Shown here: in pieces, positions 7,222-14,927 of the stretch | How positions within the stretch are numbered: the first letter of the stretch is position 1 | Layout: every line of letters begins with the position of its first letter | Origin: CAZSGN01 sp964606415 | GTDB lineage: Bacteria > Bacteroidota > Bacteroidia > Bacteroidales > JBBRXJ01 | DNA: 16,190 bases | Direction: 5' to 3' | NCBI GenBank assembly: GCA_964606415.1 | Contig: CAZSGN010000029.1 | Coordinates: forward strand, 1-16,190 | The notes under the pieces: generated by a model | The model's database searches: none | What the model saw: only the letters and a program-made list of their open reading frames with translations | Told to the model about the DNA's origin: nothing | Program-made: the position numbers and the translations under genes

Positions 7222-8934
7222 CTATTCGGCAAAATCCTGAAAATCTTCTTCTAGCTTTGGTATGGGCCAATAAAGTTTATCTCCAGCTGATGGATCCATC
7301 TCATCTCGGCTATCGTCTCCGCCGGTACCAAAAGCTTTCTCAAGTGCCAGTAAATAACGGAAGCGGAAGGCAGCCTCACCACTCAACTCTTTGATACATT
7401 CAGATTCAATTTCTTTCAGGGTAGCTACACCATTAGGATCATCCGTTAACCCAGCCCTGTTACGTATGGTATTCATTTCATCAAGACCATCATCATCATT
7501 CGTAACATAGCTGGAAACATCTCTCTGATTTTCAATGATCGCCAACGTTAAATATGCTTCAGGCAATCTAAAAACAGGAACATTGGTATACTTACCAGTT
7601 TCCCCACGAAAATATTTATCAATCCATAACAAGTGTGATTTTTTCACCCAGGGAAACTTTGTTTCTTCAATTCCTGGAGCACAATCAGCAAAAGGATCAT
7701 AAGCAGGATCATCAGGGTCGCATTCAGGCCTGGTGTCAGGTAAAGAAGTCATGATAAATTGTTGCTTAAAACGTTTATCAGCATTCGCTGCACTTTCATT
7801 AATTTTAAGATCATTATCAAACCAGCCTGTCTTGGCTAAAGCCGAATCACTGAGTGCAAAAACGTGCCATTCGCAACGGTTACCTAAAATATCATCTACT
7901 GTATCCTGTCTCACCGGAGATGGATCATCAACAAGTGCACGATACTTATTCCAGGTGAACAAAGTGACATCTTTAGGTGTCTTATTCAGTTCTTCATCAT
8001 AATAAACCGCCTCTAATATGACTTCATCACTAATTTGAATACTGCTATGCAGAAAAGGTTTTACAGGATCAGCTTCCAATGAATACTTTCCTGATTCAAT
8101 AATATCATTAAAATAATAAGCTGCCGAATCCCATGGATGGAAACTAAAATCACTGCTGGCAGGCCCTAACTGAAAAAATACCTGAGCCAATGCAAACTTG
8201 GCGGCATATTTATTAGCCCTCCCGCGACCAAGCTGGTCAGTTCCGATATAGCTTTCGGGAATCATGCTTATGGCTTTTCTTAAATCAGGAATAATAATAT
8301 CTTTATAAATCTTTTTGGCCGAAACCATTTCCGGTGTTCTCAATTTTTCCTGATCCAGCTCCCATTCTTTTCGCCAGGGCAATCTTTTTTCACTAGCAAA
8401 ACCGGAAGCTCCGGGAGGTGGAGCATTTCTAAGGGTATTCAGAAAATAAGCATAACCTCTTAAAAAATGTAATTCACCAATAAAACGCGTTAATTCATTT
8501 TTTTCAGCAGAAGAAAGACTATTAAAGGAATGATCATCTTCATTGCGCTGGCTATAAAAATTCAATGCATCGTTACAATCATTGATCGCCGCATAACAAC
8601 TCTTAAAAAAAGCATCAGCCCGGCCTGTTCTAATATCTGTCTGCCTGTAATAATATTCATTTTGCGGGTAAGACTCTGAGGTTTTGGGTATCATATAAAT
8701 CATATCACTCATCGCCTCTGAGCGTACCCAGTCGGTAATAAGACCACCCCCCCATCCACTATAAAGCAATTCACCATAAGGTTTTTGCAGAGCCATTTCA
8801 AAATCATCAACACTTTCCCATGGATCTTCGGGTGGATTTTCTAGCTCAAAAAATTCATCATTTTGACAACCAGTCATTATAGCCAGGAACAACAAGGCCA
8901 TAAATAACGATTTGATTAAATTGAGTGTTTTCAT
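7222..8934 (-). CDS. SusD/RagB-family outer-membrane nutrient-binding lipoprotein
   Basis: The 570-residue protein is a SusD homologue, a surface lipoprotein that binds oligosaccharide and forms the lid on its SusC partner. The N-terminus is a type II signal peptide (hydrophobic LFMALLFLAIMTGC) with the lipobox cysteine at C23, followed by acidic residues. The helical TPR-like core is evident: the FLRGYAYFLNTLRNAP segment at about 157-172 is the typical LRAfyyfdLvr-type motif with the usual proline, RNRAGL lies at 491-496, and the C-terminal WPIPKLE at 556-562 matches the usual WPIP motif. An acidic insert with two cysteines (C405 and C418 around DPDDPAYDPFAD) could form a disulfide-closed or metal-binding loop. 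The gene starts 62 bases after the susC stop, so the pair is co-transcribed. Ligand specificity cannot be read directly; the GH95 neighbour suggests a fucose- or galactose-capped glycan. Confidence 0.93.
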   Translation of the reverse strand: MKTLNLIKSLFMALLFLAIMTGCQNDEFFELENPPEDPWESVDDFEMALQKPYGELLYSGWGGGLITDWVRSEAMSDMIYMIPKTSESYPQNEYYYRQTDIRTGRADAFFKSCYAAINDCNDALNFYSQRNEDDHSFNSLSSAEKNELTRFIGELHFLRGYAYFLNTLRNAPPPGASGFASEKRLPWRKEWELDQEKLRTPEMVSAKKIYKDIIIPDLRKAISMIPESYIGTDQLGRGRANKYAAKFALAQVFFQLGPASSDFSFHPWDSAAYYFNDIIESGKYSLEADPVKPFLHSSIQISDEVILEAVYYDEELNKTPKDVTLFTWNKYRALVDDPSPVRQDTVDDILGNRCEWHVFALSDSALAKTGWFDNDLKINESAANADKRFKQQFIMTSLPDTRPECDPDDPAYDPFADCAPGIEETKFPWVKKSHLLWIDKYFRGETGKYTNVPVFRLPEAYLTLAIIENQRDVSSYVTNDDDGLDEMNTIRNRAGLTDDPNGVATLKEIESECIKELSGEAAFRFRYLLALEKAFGTGGDDSRDEMDPSAGDKLYWPIPKLEEDFQDFAE

Positions 8935-8939
8935 ACTAT

Positions 8940-8956
8940 ATTGATTTTAAATCGAT
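8940..8956. promoter_or_regulatory. Imperfect palindrome just upstream of the susD start
   Basis: ATTGATTT-T-AAATCGAT is palindromic with a single mismatch and a one-base centre. It lies 5 bases before the susD ATG (minus strand) and overlaps the flanking 13-bp repeat by five bases. It could be a protein-binding site or affect translation of susD, but AT-rich palindromes are common by chance. Confidence 0.25.
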
Positions 8957-8964
8957 TCTTAATT
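8952..8964 (-). repeat. Inverted repeat flanking susD, copy 2 (5' side of susD)
   Basis: TCGATTCTTAATT on the plus strand is the exact reverse complement of the copy at 7209-7221. It lies in the 62-base susC-susD spacer, 17 bases upstream of the susD start codon. Confidence 0.4.
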
Positions 8965-8996
8965 TGTTTAACTGCTATATCTACCAAACGAGCCAC

Positions 8997-11900
8997 TTAA
9001 AATGTAATATTCGCACCAAAATTAAATGTCCGCACCGGGGGCAATGCCATGGGGCCGGATTCCGGATCCCAGCCAGGGAAGAAATAAGCCCAGGTGAGCA
9101 CGTTCGTTGCATTAAAATAAACACGAACATTCTTTAGTCCTAATCGACCAGAAGTACTCGATGGCAGATTATACCCCACCTCAAGAGATTTTAACCTCAG
9201 ATAATCTCCCCTGTAAAGAAACTTGGTTGTAAAAGCTGATATATTATTATAATTATCACTCTGCGCTGTTTCATCATGACTGTCAGGATGCCAATCGCCT
9301 TCGGCGTGACCATCACCATCCGGATCAGCATCTTCATCCCAATAATCAGGATAATTATAATTCCATACCAGTTGAGGATGCTCCGCATCATCACCAGGTT
9401 TCTGCCATGTATCTTCCAACAGGTCTGCTTTGAGCACCCTTGTACCATCACCAACATAAGTAGAACGCTGCTCATTGTAGTCATAAATATGATGCCCTCC
9501 GGCAAAGGTGATTCTAAAATTGAAATCCCAGTTCCGGTATTTCATTTTGTTGGTCAACCCTCCATGGTATGTTGGATTAGCTGTCTTATCATGTAAAATC
9601 CGGTTATTTTCCACATTTGTTTTGGTCGCGGGTATTTTACGTCCTGTTTTTTCTATAATATTGTCGTTTTCCCATTTCTGCTGATCAATTTCATAAATCA
9701 TATCCACCCCGTATTTCTCATGCACACCAGCATATTCAGCCATAAAATAAGACCATAAAGAATTACCAACATATGAACGGGTAGGTGCATTATAAGAACT
9801 CTTGCTTTTATACTCACCATCCACTCCTGTTAACTTTGTTACTTCATTTTGGGTTGTTGCTATATTAAAATCACTGGACCATTTAAATTTAGATAAGGGC
9901 TTATCCATATTCACCGAAGAGACATTAAACTCCCATCCCCAATTTTTAAAATTACCCACATTATCCCAGTAATGTCCTACAGCAGCAGAAGGAGGTAATT
10001 GAGTAGACAGTAGCAAATCCGTGATTTTTTGTTCGTAATAAGCAAAAGACCCACTAACCCGGTTATCAAAAAGATCATAATCAATCCCCACATCAAAACT
10101 ATTAGTTGTTTCCCAGGTGATTTCAGGATTTCCGGCATTGGTTAAATTAGAACCCGCTGAGATATAATCCCTTGAACCATAAATATTACCAGTACCTACA
10201 TTATATTGATTATAAAACACACTGCTTCCAACACTTTCATTTCCGGTTTGCCCAAAACTTCCCCGCAATTTTAAAGTTTTAAATAAAGGATAATTGAAGA
10301 ATGGTTCGTCTGAAATGATCCAACCAAAAGAATAAGCTGTAAAAGAACCCCATTTATTGTCTCCAAGAAAACGGGAAGAACCATCTGTCCGGTAAGAAAG
10401 TCCTAACAAATAGCGCCCCTTAAACTGATAATCAGCTCGTGTAAAATAAGACCTGAGCCTTCTAAAATATCCTTTGTCAAGATAAGAATAGACATCCCTA
10501 TATTCTTCTGCCGGTTTATCTCCCACCTCGTGATAATTTGTTGTTAATTTTCTTGCTTCTATCTTCCTGCTCCATCCGTCATTCATTTGAGATTCGGTAC
10601 CAAGTGTAACATCTACGTTATGTTCTTTTCTCCCATCCTCATTTTCAGCACCAAAACCCCGGTTATAATTCATATAAAGATTATAATTAACACTTGTCCG
10701 TAAGTTAGAATTATCTGTAGCTCTAGAACCTTTTTCATTCATGTATTCCGATAACCAATTTATCTGATTACTTTGGTTCAGGTCCACCCCAACATCAGAG
10801 CTTATTTTCAGTCCATCAACCCAGGGAATATCATATTCCATATTAACATTACCCATTGCCCTGTAACGTTGTTTACGGTCATCAATTAAATCACGGTCGG
10901 AATTGGCAACAAGATTATTCCCGGACATAGGGTTCCAATAACCCGTGGGATGAGCGCTGTTATAAACAGGGAACCATGGTAAAGCATTCTGGTTCGCAGC
11001 ACCAAAACTTCCACCCCAGCCTGTTCCACCTCGTACCTGGTTGTTATCAAAATAACCAAGGTTAATTTTAGAACCTACCCGGAAATTATCAAACATTTCA
11101 TAATTGGTATTCATCCGTGTAGATAATTTTTTATAATCATTTCCGGCCAAGACTCCTTTAATATCCTGGTAATTAGCAGAGACATAATAACTGCCTTTTT
11201 CAAAACCACCATTGGTAGAAAGGTTAAAATCCTGGTACCTTCCTGTCCGTAGAACTTCATCGAACCAGTCGGTATTAGTACTTAATGCTGCCTCTCGTGA
11301 TATTGTTACAATGGTATCATTTCTATCCGGCGCTTCGGTAAAAAATTTAGTTACATCATGCGGCTGAAACTCACTAAGTCCGGAATTCGTTCTTGCCTGG
11401 TCCGAAATTTGAAAAAAATCATCGGTATTGGCATAACCCATGTTTTTATAATTTTTCCCCATGGTCTGTATTCCCTGTTTGATGCTGATGGTTGTATTGG
11501 CTTCTTCGCCAGCCTTACCAGTTTTAGTTGTCACAATCACAACACCAGCAGAACCTCTGGATCCATAAATAGCTGTTGCTTTGGCATCCTTCAGCACATT
11601 CACCGATTCAATATCATTAGGATTCAGCATGTTCATGGCATCGCCACCATCAACAGGTACTCCGTCAATAATCCAAAGCGGATCACTTTCAAGCGTAATA
11701 GAATTCAGGCCACGAATTTGCACCGAAGGAGCTGACCCGGGCATCCCATCATTTTGCGAAATCCTGACACCAGAAGCCGAACCCTGAAGCCCCTCAGTGA
11801 AATTAGATGATGAGATAGAATTGATATCTTCAGATGATACTTGAGACACAGAGCCAACCACATCCCGTCTCTTTTTTGAACCATACCCGATAACCTGGAA

Positions 11901-12212
11901 TTCTTCCAACATCTTTGATTCCTGTTTCATAATAATGTCGAGATTTTGCTGATCTTTCACTTCAACCTCTTCATCCTCATACCCCATGGAACTAAACTTG
12001 AGCACCGCACCTTCAGGAACTTTGATTTCAAAATTCCCTTCAAAATCAGTAGTTGTTCCTTTTTGAGTACCTTTTTGTAAAATAGTCACACCAGGTAAAG
12101 GCAAATCGTCCTCGCCCTTGACAACTCCGGAATAGGTTTTCTCCTGCGCATTAGCCAGCTGGGTAACCAGCGCCAATGATACCACGAAAAGCAATTGTAA
12201 TAGTCGACTCAT
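8997..12212 (-). CDS. SusC/RagA-family TonB-dependent outer-membrane receptor
   Basis: This 1071-residue protein is the 22-strand beta-barrel transporter that imports oligosaccharides captured by SusD, energised by TonB-ExbBD. Residues 1-22 are a signal peptide ending ANA. Residues 26-97 form the carboxypeptidase-regulatory-like beta-sandwich (YSGVVKGEDDLPLPGVTI through FSSMGYEDEEV) typical of SusC. A TonB-box-like stretch EEFQVIGYG lies at about 103-111. The plug domain at 114-235 shows GSAPSVQIRGLNSI, WIIDGVPVDGG and IESVNVLKDAKATAIYGSRG. The barrel ends with the aromatic C-terminus FGANITF expected for BAM insertion. Near the C-terminus (958-981) is an unusually acidic loop containing a D-x-D-x-D-G pattern at 961-966, a possible calcium site. 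Length and termini are intact. susD follows 62 bases later, and the symporter gene lies 69 bases upstream on the same strand. Confidence 0.95.
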   Translation of the reverse strand: MSRLLQLLFVVSLALVTQLANAQEKTYSGVVKGEDDLPLPGVTILQKGTQKGTTTDFEGNFEIKVPEGAVLKFSSMGYEDEEVEVKDQQNLDIIMKQESKMLEEFQVIGYGSKKRRDVVGSVSQVSSEDINSISSSNFTEGLQGSASGVRISQNDGMPGSAPSVQIRGLNSITLESDPLWIIDGVPVDGGDAMNMLNPNDIESVNVLKDAKATAIYGSRGSAGVVIVTTKTGKAGEEANTTISIKQGIQTMGKNYKNMGYANTDDFFQISDQARTNSGLSEFQPHDVTKFFTEAPDRNDTIVTISREAALSTNTDWFDEVLRTGRYQDFNLSTNGGFEKGSYYVSANYQDIKGVLAGNDYKKLSTRMNTNYEMFDNFRVGSKINLGYFDNNQVRGGTGWGGSFGAANQNALPWFPVYNSAHPTGYWNPMSGNNLVANSDRDLIDDRKQRYRAMGNVNMEYDIPWVDGLKISSDVGVDLNQSNQINWLSEYMNEKGSRATDNSNLRTSVNYNLYMNYNRGFGAENEDGRKEHNVDVTLGTESQMNDGWSRKIEARKLTTNYHEVGDKPAEEYRDVYSYLDKGYFRRLRSYFTRADYQFKGRYLLGLSYRTDGSSRFLGDNKWGSFTAYSFGWIISDEPFFNYPLFKTLKLRGSFGQTGNESVGSSVFYNQYNVGTGNIYGSRDYISAGSNLTNAGNPEITWETTNSFDVGIDYDLFDNRVSGSFAYYEQKITDLLLSTQLPPSAAVGHYWDNVGNFKNWGWEFNVSSVNMDKPLSKFKWSSDFNIATTQNEVTKLTGVDGEYKSKSSYNAPTRSYVGNSLWSYFMAEYAGVHEKYGVDMIYEIDQQKWENDNIIEKTGRKIPATKTNVENNRILHDKTANPTYHGGLTNKMKYRNWDFNFRITFAGGHHIYDYNEQRSTYVGDGTRVLKADLLEDTWQKPGDDAEHPQLVWNYNYPDYWDEDADPDGDGHAEGDWHPDSHDETAQSDNYNNISAFTTKFLYRGDYLRLKSLEVGYNLPSSTSGRLGLKNVRVYFNATNVLTWAYFFPGWDPESGPMALPPVRTFNFGANITF

Positions 12213-12268
12213 TTGAATATATTTTATTTATTATGTAATTATACACTTAACCAAGTTTAAATCACCCG

Positions 12269-12276
12269 CAAATATA
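12269..12276 (-). promoter_or_regulatory. Candidate -7 promoter element for susC
   Basis: On the minus strand TATATTTG matches the Bacteroidota -7 consensus TAnnTTTG exactly, 56 bases upstream of the susC ATG and just after the symporter stop. No TTTG -33 element is visible at the usual distance, which is common where an activator or ECF sigma factor is required. It would let susCD be transcribed independently of the symporter. Confidence 0.4.
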
Positions 12277-12281
12277 TAAAT

Positions 12282-13724
12282 TTATTTTTCTTTTTTAATG
12301 ATAAAAAAACCAATAAATGTTAAAATACCATTTAATAATAGTAACTCGTATCCAAACTCATAAACGGTATTTTTTTCAATAAGCATACTGAAAATTAAAC
12401 AAATAACCGGTGAAAGAACAGCAATAAAAGGCGCAAAGCGATCCCTGATCTTATAATTTGTTAGTAAACCAAAAGCATACATGCCTAATAAAGGGCCATA
12501 AGTATAACCCGCAATATAAAATAACCTGTCAATAACACTTTTATTGTTCACCTGTTCAAAAATAATAATAATCACTGCCAATAAAAAAGATATCAATAAA
12601 TGAGATGCCTTCCGAATCCAGGTTAATTTTTCGGGATGCCGTTTTTGGGCATCAAGAATATCGACAGTAAAAGAAGTTGTTAAAGACGTCAGGGCAGAAT
12701 CGGCACTTGAATAAGCTGCAGCGATTAAGCCAATAATAAATAAAACGGGTACGATCACTGGCAACCCTCCTTCCATCGCGATCAAAGGAAAAAGATCATC
12801 ACCATTTTCAGGTATTCCCATTCCGGCATATTGTGCATAAATAACAAGCAACACCCCTAAAGATAAAAAAAGCAGGTTTACCGGTATCAATCCAATACTA
12901 AACCCATAAACATTCTTCTGTGCATCTCTAATATTACGGCAACTTAAACTTTTTTGCATCATATCCTGGTCAAGACCAGTCATAACGACACTAATAAGGA
13001 TGCCTGAAGAAAACATTTTAATAAAATGCCGGCTATCAGAAATATTCTCAAAGAAAAACACTTGTGAAAGCTCATGATTTCTCACCTGCGCTATTGTTTC
13101 CTGAAAATCCATACCCATTTGGTTGCTGATAAAATAAACCATTGTCCCTGCCGCCGTTAACATAGACAACGTTTGCAAAGCATCTGTCCAGATGATGGTT
13201 TTGATGCCTCCCCTGGCAGTATAGAGCCATATTAACACAATAGTCACCGCTACTGTGACCTCAAAAGGCACATTGTATTTATTAAAAAATGCAATTTGCA
13301 GTACATTAGCAACCAAAAACAATCTAAAAGAAGCCCCTATGAGTCTTGATAGAAGGAAAAAGGACGCACCAGTCTTATAAGAAGCCACTCCAAAGCGTTG
13401 ATCAAGATAACCATATATAGAGGTCAGGTTTAATCTATAATAAAGAGGTAATAAAACATGAGCAATAATCATATATCCTACCAAATACCCCAGCACCATT
13501 TGCATATATGAAAAATTACTGGATAACACCCAGCCAGGTACTGAAATAAAAGTCACCCCCGACAGCAATGCGCTAATCATACCAAACGAAACAACATACC
13601 AGGGAGACTGTCTGTTTCCAAGAAAAAATGATTGATTATCTGCATTTTTCCCTGTCAGATATGATACAAAAATAAGAAAACCAAAATAAAAAAATATAAT
13701 CAGGAAAATGTATGAACCAGGCAT
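12282..13724 (-). CDS. Sodium:solute symporter (SSS family) inner-membrane transporter
   Basis: The 480-residue protein is a LeuT-fold Na+-coupled transporter of the solute:sodium symporter family, with about 13 hydrophobic segments across its length. Visible family features are FGMISALLSGVTFISVPG at about 47-64 (first core helix with the unwound region), RGGIKTIIWTDALQ at 171-184 (the SSS signature), TGLDQDMMQKSLSCR at 249-263, and AAAYSSADSALTSLTTSF at about 335-352, which holds the Ser residues expected for the second sodium site. The ATG at 13724 is preceded in frame by a stop 12 bases upstream, so it decides the start. The solute cannot be assigned; SSS members carry sugars, sialic acids, proline and carboxylates. 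The position upstream of susC on the same strand makes a role in importing the released sugar possible, but it may be a housekeeping neighbour of recR. Confidence 0.88.
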   Translation of the reverse strand: MPGSYIFLIIFFYFGFLIFVSYLTGKNADNQSFFLGNRQSPWYVVSFGMISALLSGVTFISVPGWVLSSNFSYMQMVLGYLVGYMIIAHVLLPLYYRLNLTSIYGYLDQRFGVASYKTGASFFLLSRLIGASFRLFLVANVLQIAFFNKYNVPFEVTVAVTIVLIWLYTARGGIKTIIWTDALQTLSMLTAAGTMVYFISNQMGMDFQETIAQVRNHELSQVFFFENISDSRHFIKMFSSGILISVVMTGLDQDMMQKSLSCRNIRDAQKNVYGFSIGLIPVNLLFLSLGVLLVIYAQYAGMGIPENGDDLFPLIAMEGGLPVIVPVLFIIGLIAAAYSSADSALTSLTTSFTVDILDAQKRHPEKLTWIRKASHLLISFLLAVIIIIFEQVNNKSVIDRLFYIAGYTYGPLLGMYAFGLLTNYKIRDRFAPFIAVLSPVICLIFSMLIEKNTVYEFGYELLLLNGILTFIGFFIIKKEK

Positions 13725-13970
13725 ATTTAAAATTTATTGAATCAGGTACTTTCAAAATGCAACACGAACCTCTTTCTGGATGCTATTTGTTAATGGATTC
13801 ATGGTACTATAAAAAATCTTCTCCCAGCTGCCTTTAAAACCCCTTCTATTTTTTAAAAATGTAAATTTATTAAAGATTTTCGTTATACAGTTTACAAAAC
13901 ATTAATAAAGCAAAAAACTGAACTTTGCTGTCCAAACTCATGTATATATTAAACCCAAAAATAAACGATT

Positions 13971-14025
13971 ATTCCCTTTGATCATGAGCTATCATAGGTT
14001 CCGATTTCTGATCAAAACCGGGAAT
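13971..14025. repeat. Imperfect 55-base palindrome upstream of recR
   Basis: The left arm ATTCCC-TTTGATCA (13971-13984) pairs with the right arm TGATCAAA-ACC-GGGAAT (14009-14025): 14 base pairs interrupted by a three-base bulge (ACC), around a 24-base loop. No T tract follows the right arm in the plus direction, so it is not a standard terminator. It could be an operator, a structured leader RNA element or a mobile-element relic. Confidence 0.5.
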
Positions 14026-14214
14026 CAAGAAAATATTTTAAGACTTTTATAAAAAAACAGTTGAAAGCCAACATTTTCTATACCCGTTTAACACAAAGTA
14101 AAACGATACTTCCCATGACACATATCGCTCAACCAAGAGATGAATCATTATTATCTGAGGGATCAAAAATAAAATAAACAAATACAACTCATCTCTTTTT
14201 TTCTTATTAAATCC

Positions 14215-14222
14215 TATTTTTG
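14215..14222 (+). promoter_or_regulatory. Candidate recR promoter (-7 element) that decides the recR start
   Basis: TATTTTTG fits the Bacteroidota -7 consensus TAnnTTTG exactly. No clear TTTG -33 element is seen; the region at the usual distance is pyrimidine-rich. Transcription would begin near 14229, downstream of the in-frame TTG at 14220, so translation from that TTG is unlikely and the ATG at 14244 is preferred. Confidence 0.45.
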
Positions 14223-14243
14223 TGTAAAAAGAAAAGTTTACAA

Positions 14244-14870
14244 ATGGACATTGATCATTACCCATCAAAATACCTTGAAGCTGCTGTTAATGAATTTTCT
14301 AAATTACCAGGTATTGGCCGGAAAACAGCTTTGCGCCTGGTTCTTTATCTACTTCGAAAGGCGCCGGAAGAAATTTCGCGTTTTGGAGAAACATTTATTA
14401 AGCTGAAAGATGGAATCCGCCATTGCCATAAATGCCATAACATATCAGATACAGAAATATGCAGCATTTGTAATGACCCATATCGTAATCATAACCAGAT
14501 ATGTGTGGTTGAAAACATCCGGGATGTTATTGCCATTGAGCACACACAACAATTTAATGGAGTTTATCATGTACTTGGTGGCCTTATATCTCCCATGGAT
14601 GGGATTGGCCCCGGAGATATTGAAGTCAATTCATTGGAAAAAAGAATAAACGAATCATTAACAGAAGAAGTAATATTAGCACTGAGCACCACGATGGAAG
14701 GAGACACAACCAATTTTTACATCTACAAAAAACTTAAAAACATGTCCATTAAACTGACGACCCTTGCCCGCGGCGTATCTTTTGGCGATGAACTGGAATA
14801 CGCAGATGATATTACACTTGGGCGGTCAATACAAAACAGAACCATCTTCGAAGACACAATCCAGAGATAA
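14244..14870 (+). CDS. recR: Recombination mediator protein RecR
   Basis: RecR acts with RecF/RecO to load RecA on gapped DNA and forms a ring-shaped DNA clamp in the cytoplasm. The 208-residue product has the N-terminal helix-hairpin-helix KLPGIGRKTALRL (20-32), a four-cysteine zinc finger (C61, C64, C73, C76 in CHKCHN and ICSIC), and a Toprim domain starting at ICVVE (86-90). The Toprim domain has E90 and the GGLISPMDGIGP stretch with D119. The conserved C-terminal TTLARGVSFGDELEYADDITLGRS follows. The ATG at 14244 was chosen over the in-frame TTG at 14220 because the resulting N-terminus matches the usual RecR length and because a -7 promoter match overlaps the TTG. It is the first gene of a probable operon with the TPR and glycosyltransferase genes. 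Confidence 0.95.
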   Translation: MDIDHYPSKYLEAAVNEFSKLPGIGRKTALRLVLYLLRKAPEEISRFGETFIKLKDGIRHCHKCHNISDTEICSICNDPYRNHNQICVVENIRDVIAIEHTQQFNGVYHVLGGLISPMDGIGPGDIEVNSLEKRINESLTEEVILALSTTMEGDTTNFYIYKKLKNMSIKLTTLARGVSFGDELEYADDITLGRSIQNRTIFEDTIQR

Positions 14871-14927
14871 AAACAAAAAAGTTTATTATTTTTATATCCT
14901 GACTTGATAATTAAATAATTCTACATT

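Larger units (their letters stand above)
13725..14243. other. Divergent intergenic region between the symporter and recR
   Basis: These 519 bases separate the minus-strand symporter from plus-strand recR. No credible coding frame was seen; open stretches are short, with unlikely composition. The region is AT-rich and holds the 55-base imperfect palindrome at 13971-14025, a recR -7 candidate at 14215-14222, and two related sequences near the symporter start (GAATCAGGTACT at 13739-13750 and GATTCATGGTACT at 13796-13808) that might be operator half-sites. No exact TAnnTTTG was found on the minus strand for the symporter. No tRNA-like cloverleaf was recognised. Confidence 0.6.

Noticed and set aside
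11358..11787. Plus-strand frames of 68-125 codons antisense to susC, and similar ones opposite GH95 and susD.
   Set aside because: They are shadows of long conserved genes, without start context or domain features.
13739..13808. Two similar sequences (GAATCAGGTACT and GATTCATGGTACT) near the symporter start, as a possible operator pair.
   Set aside because: Alignment needs a gap and a mismatch, and there are only two copies; it is mentioned in the intergenic entry but not called as a site.
14135..14197. Inverted repeat AAGAGATGA/TCATCTCTT followed by a T run, before recR.
   Set aside because: The 45-base loop makes a terminator unlikely, and the T run belongs to an AT-rich promoter region.
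14220..14243. Upstream in-frame TTG start for recR, adding eight residues.
   Set aside because: It falls inside a good -7 promoter match, and the extra Lys-rich residues are not typical of RecR; the ATG at 14244 fits better.
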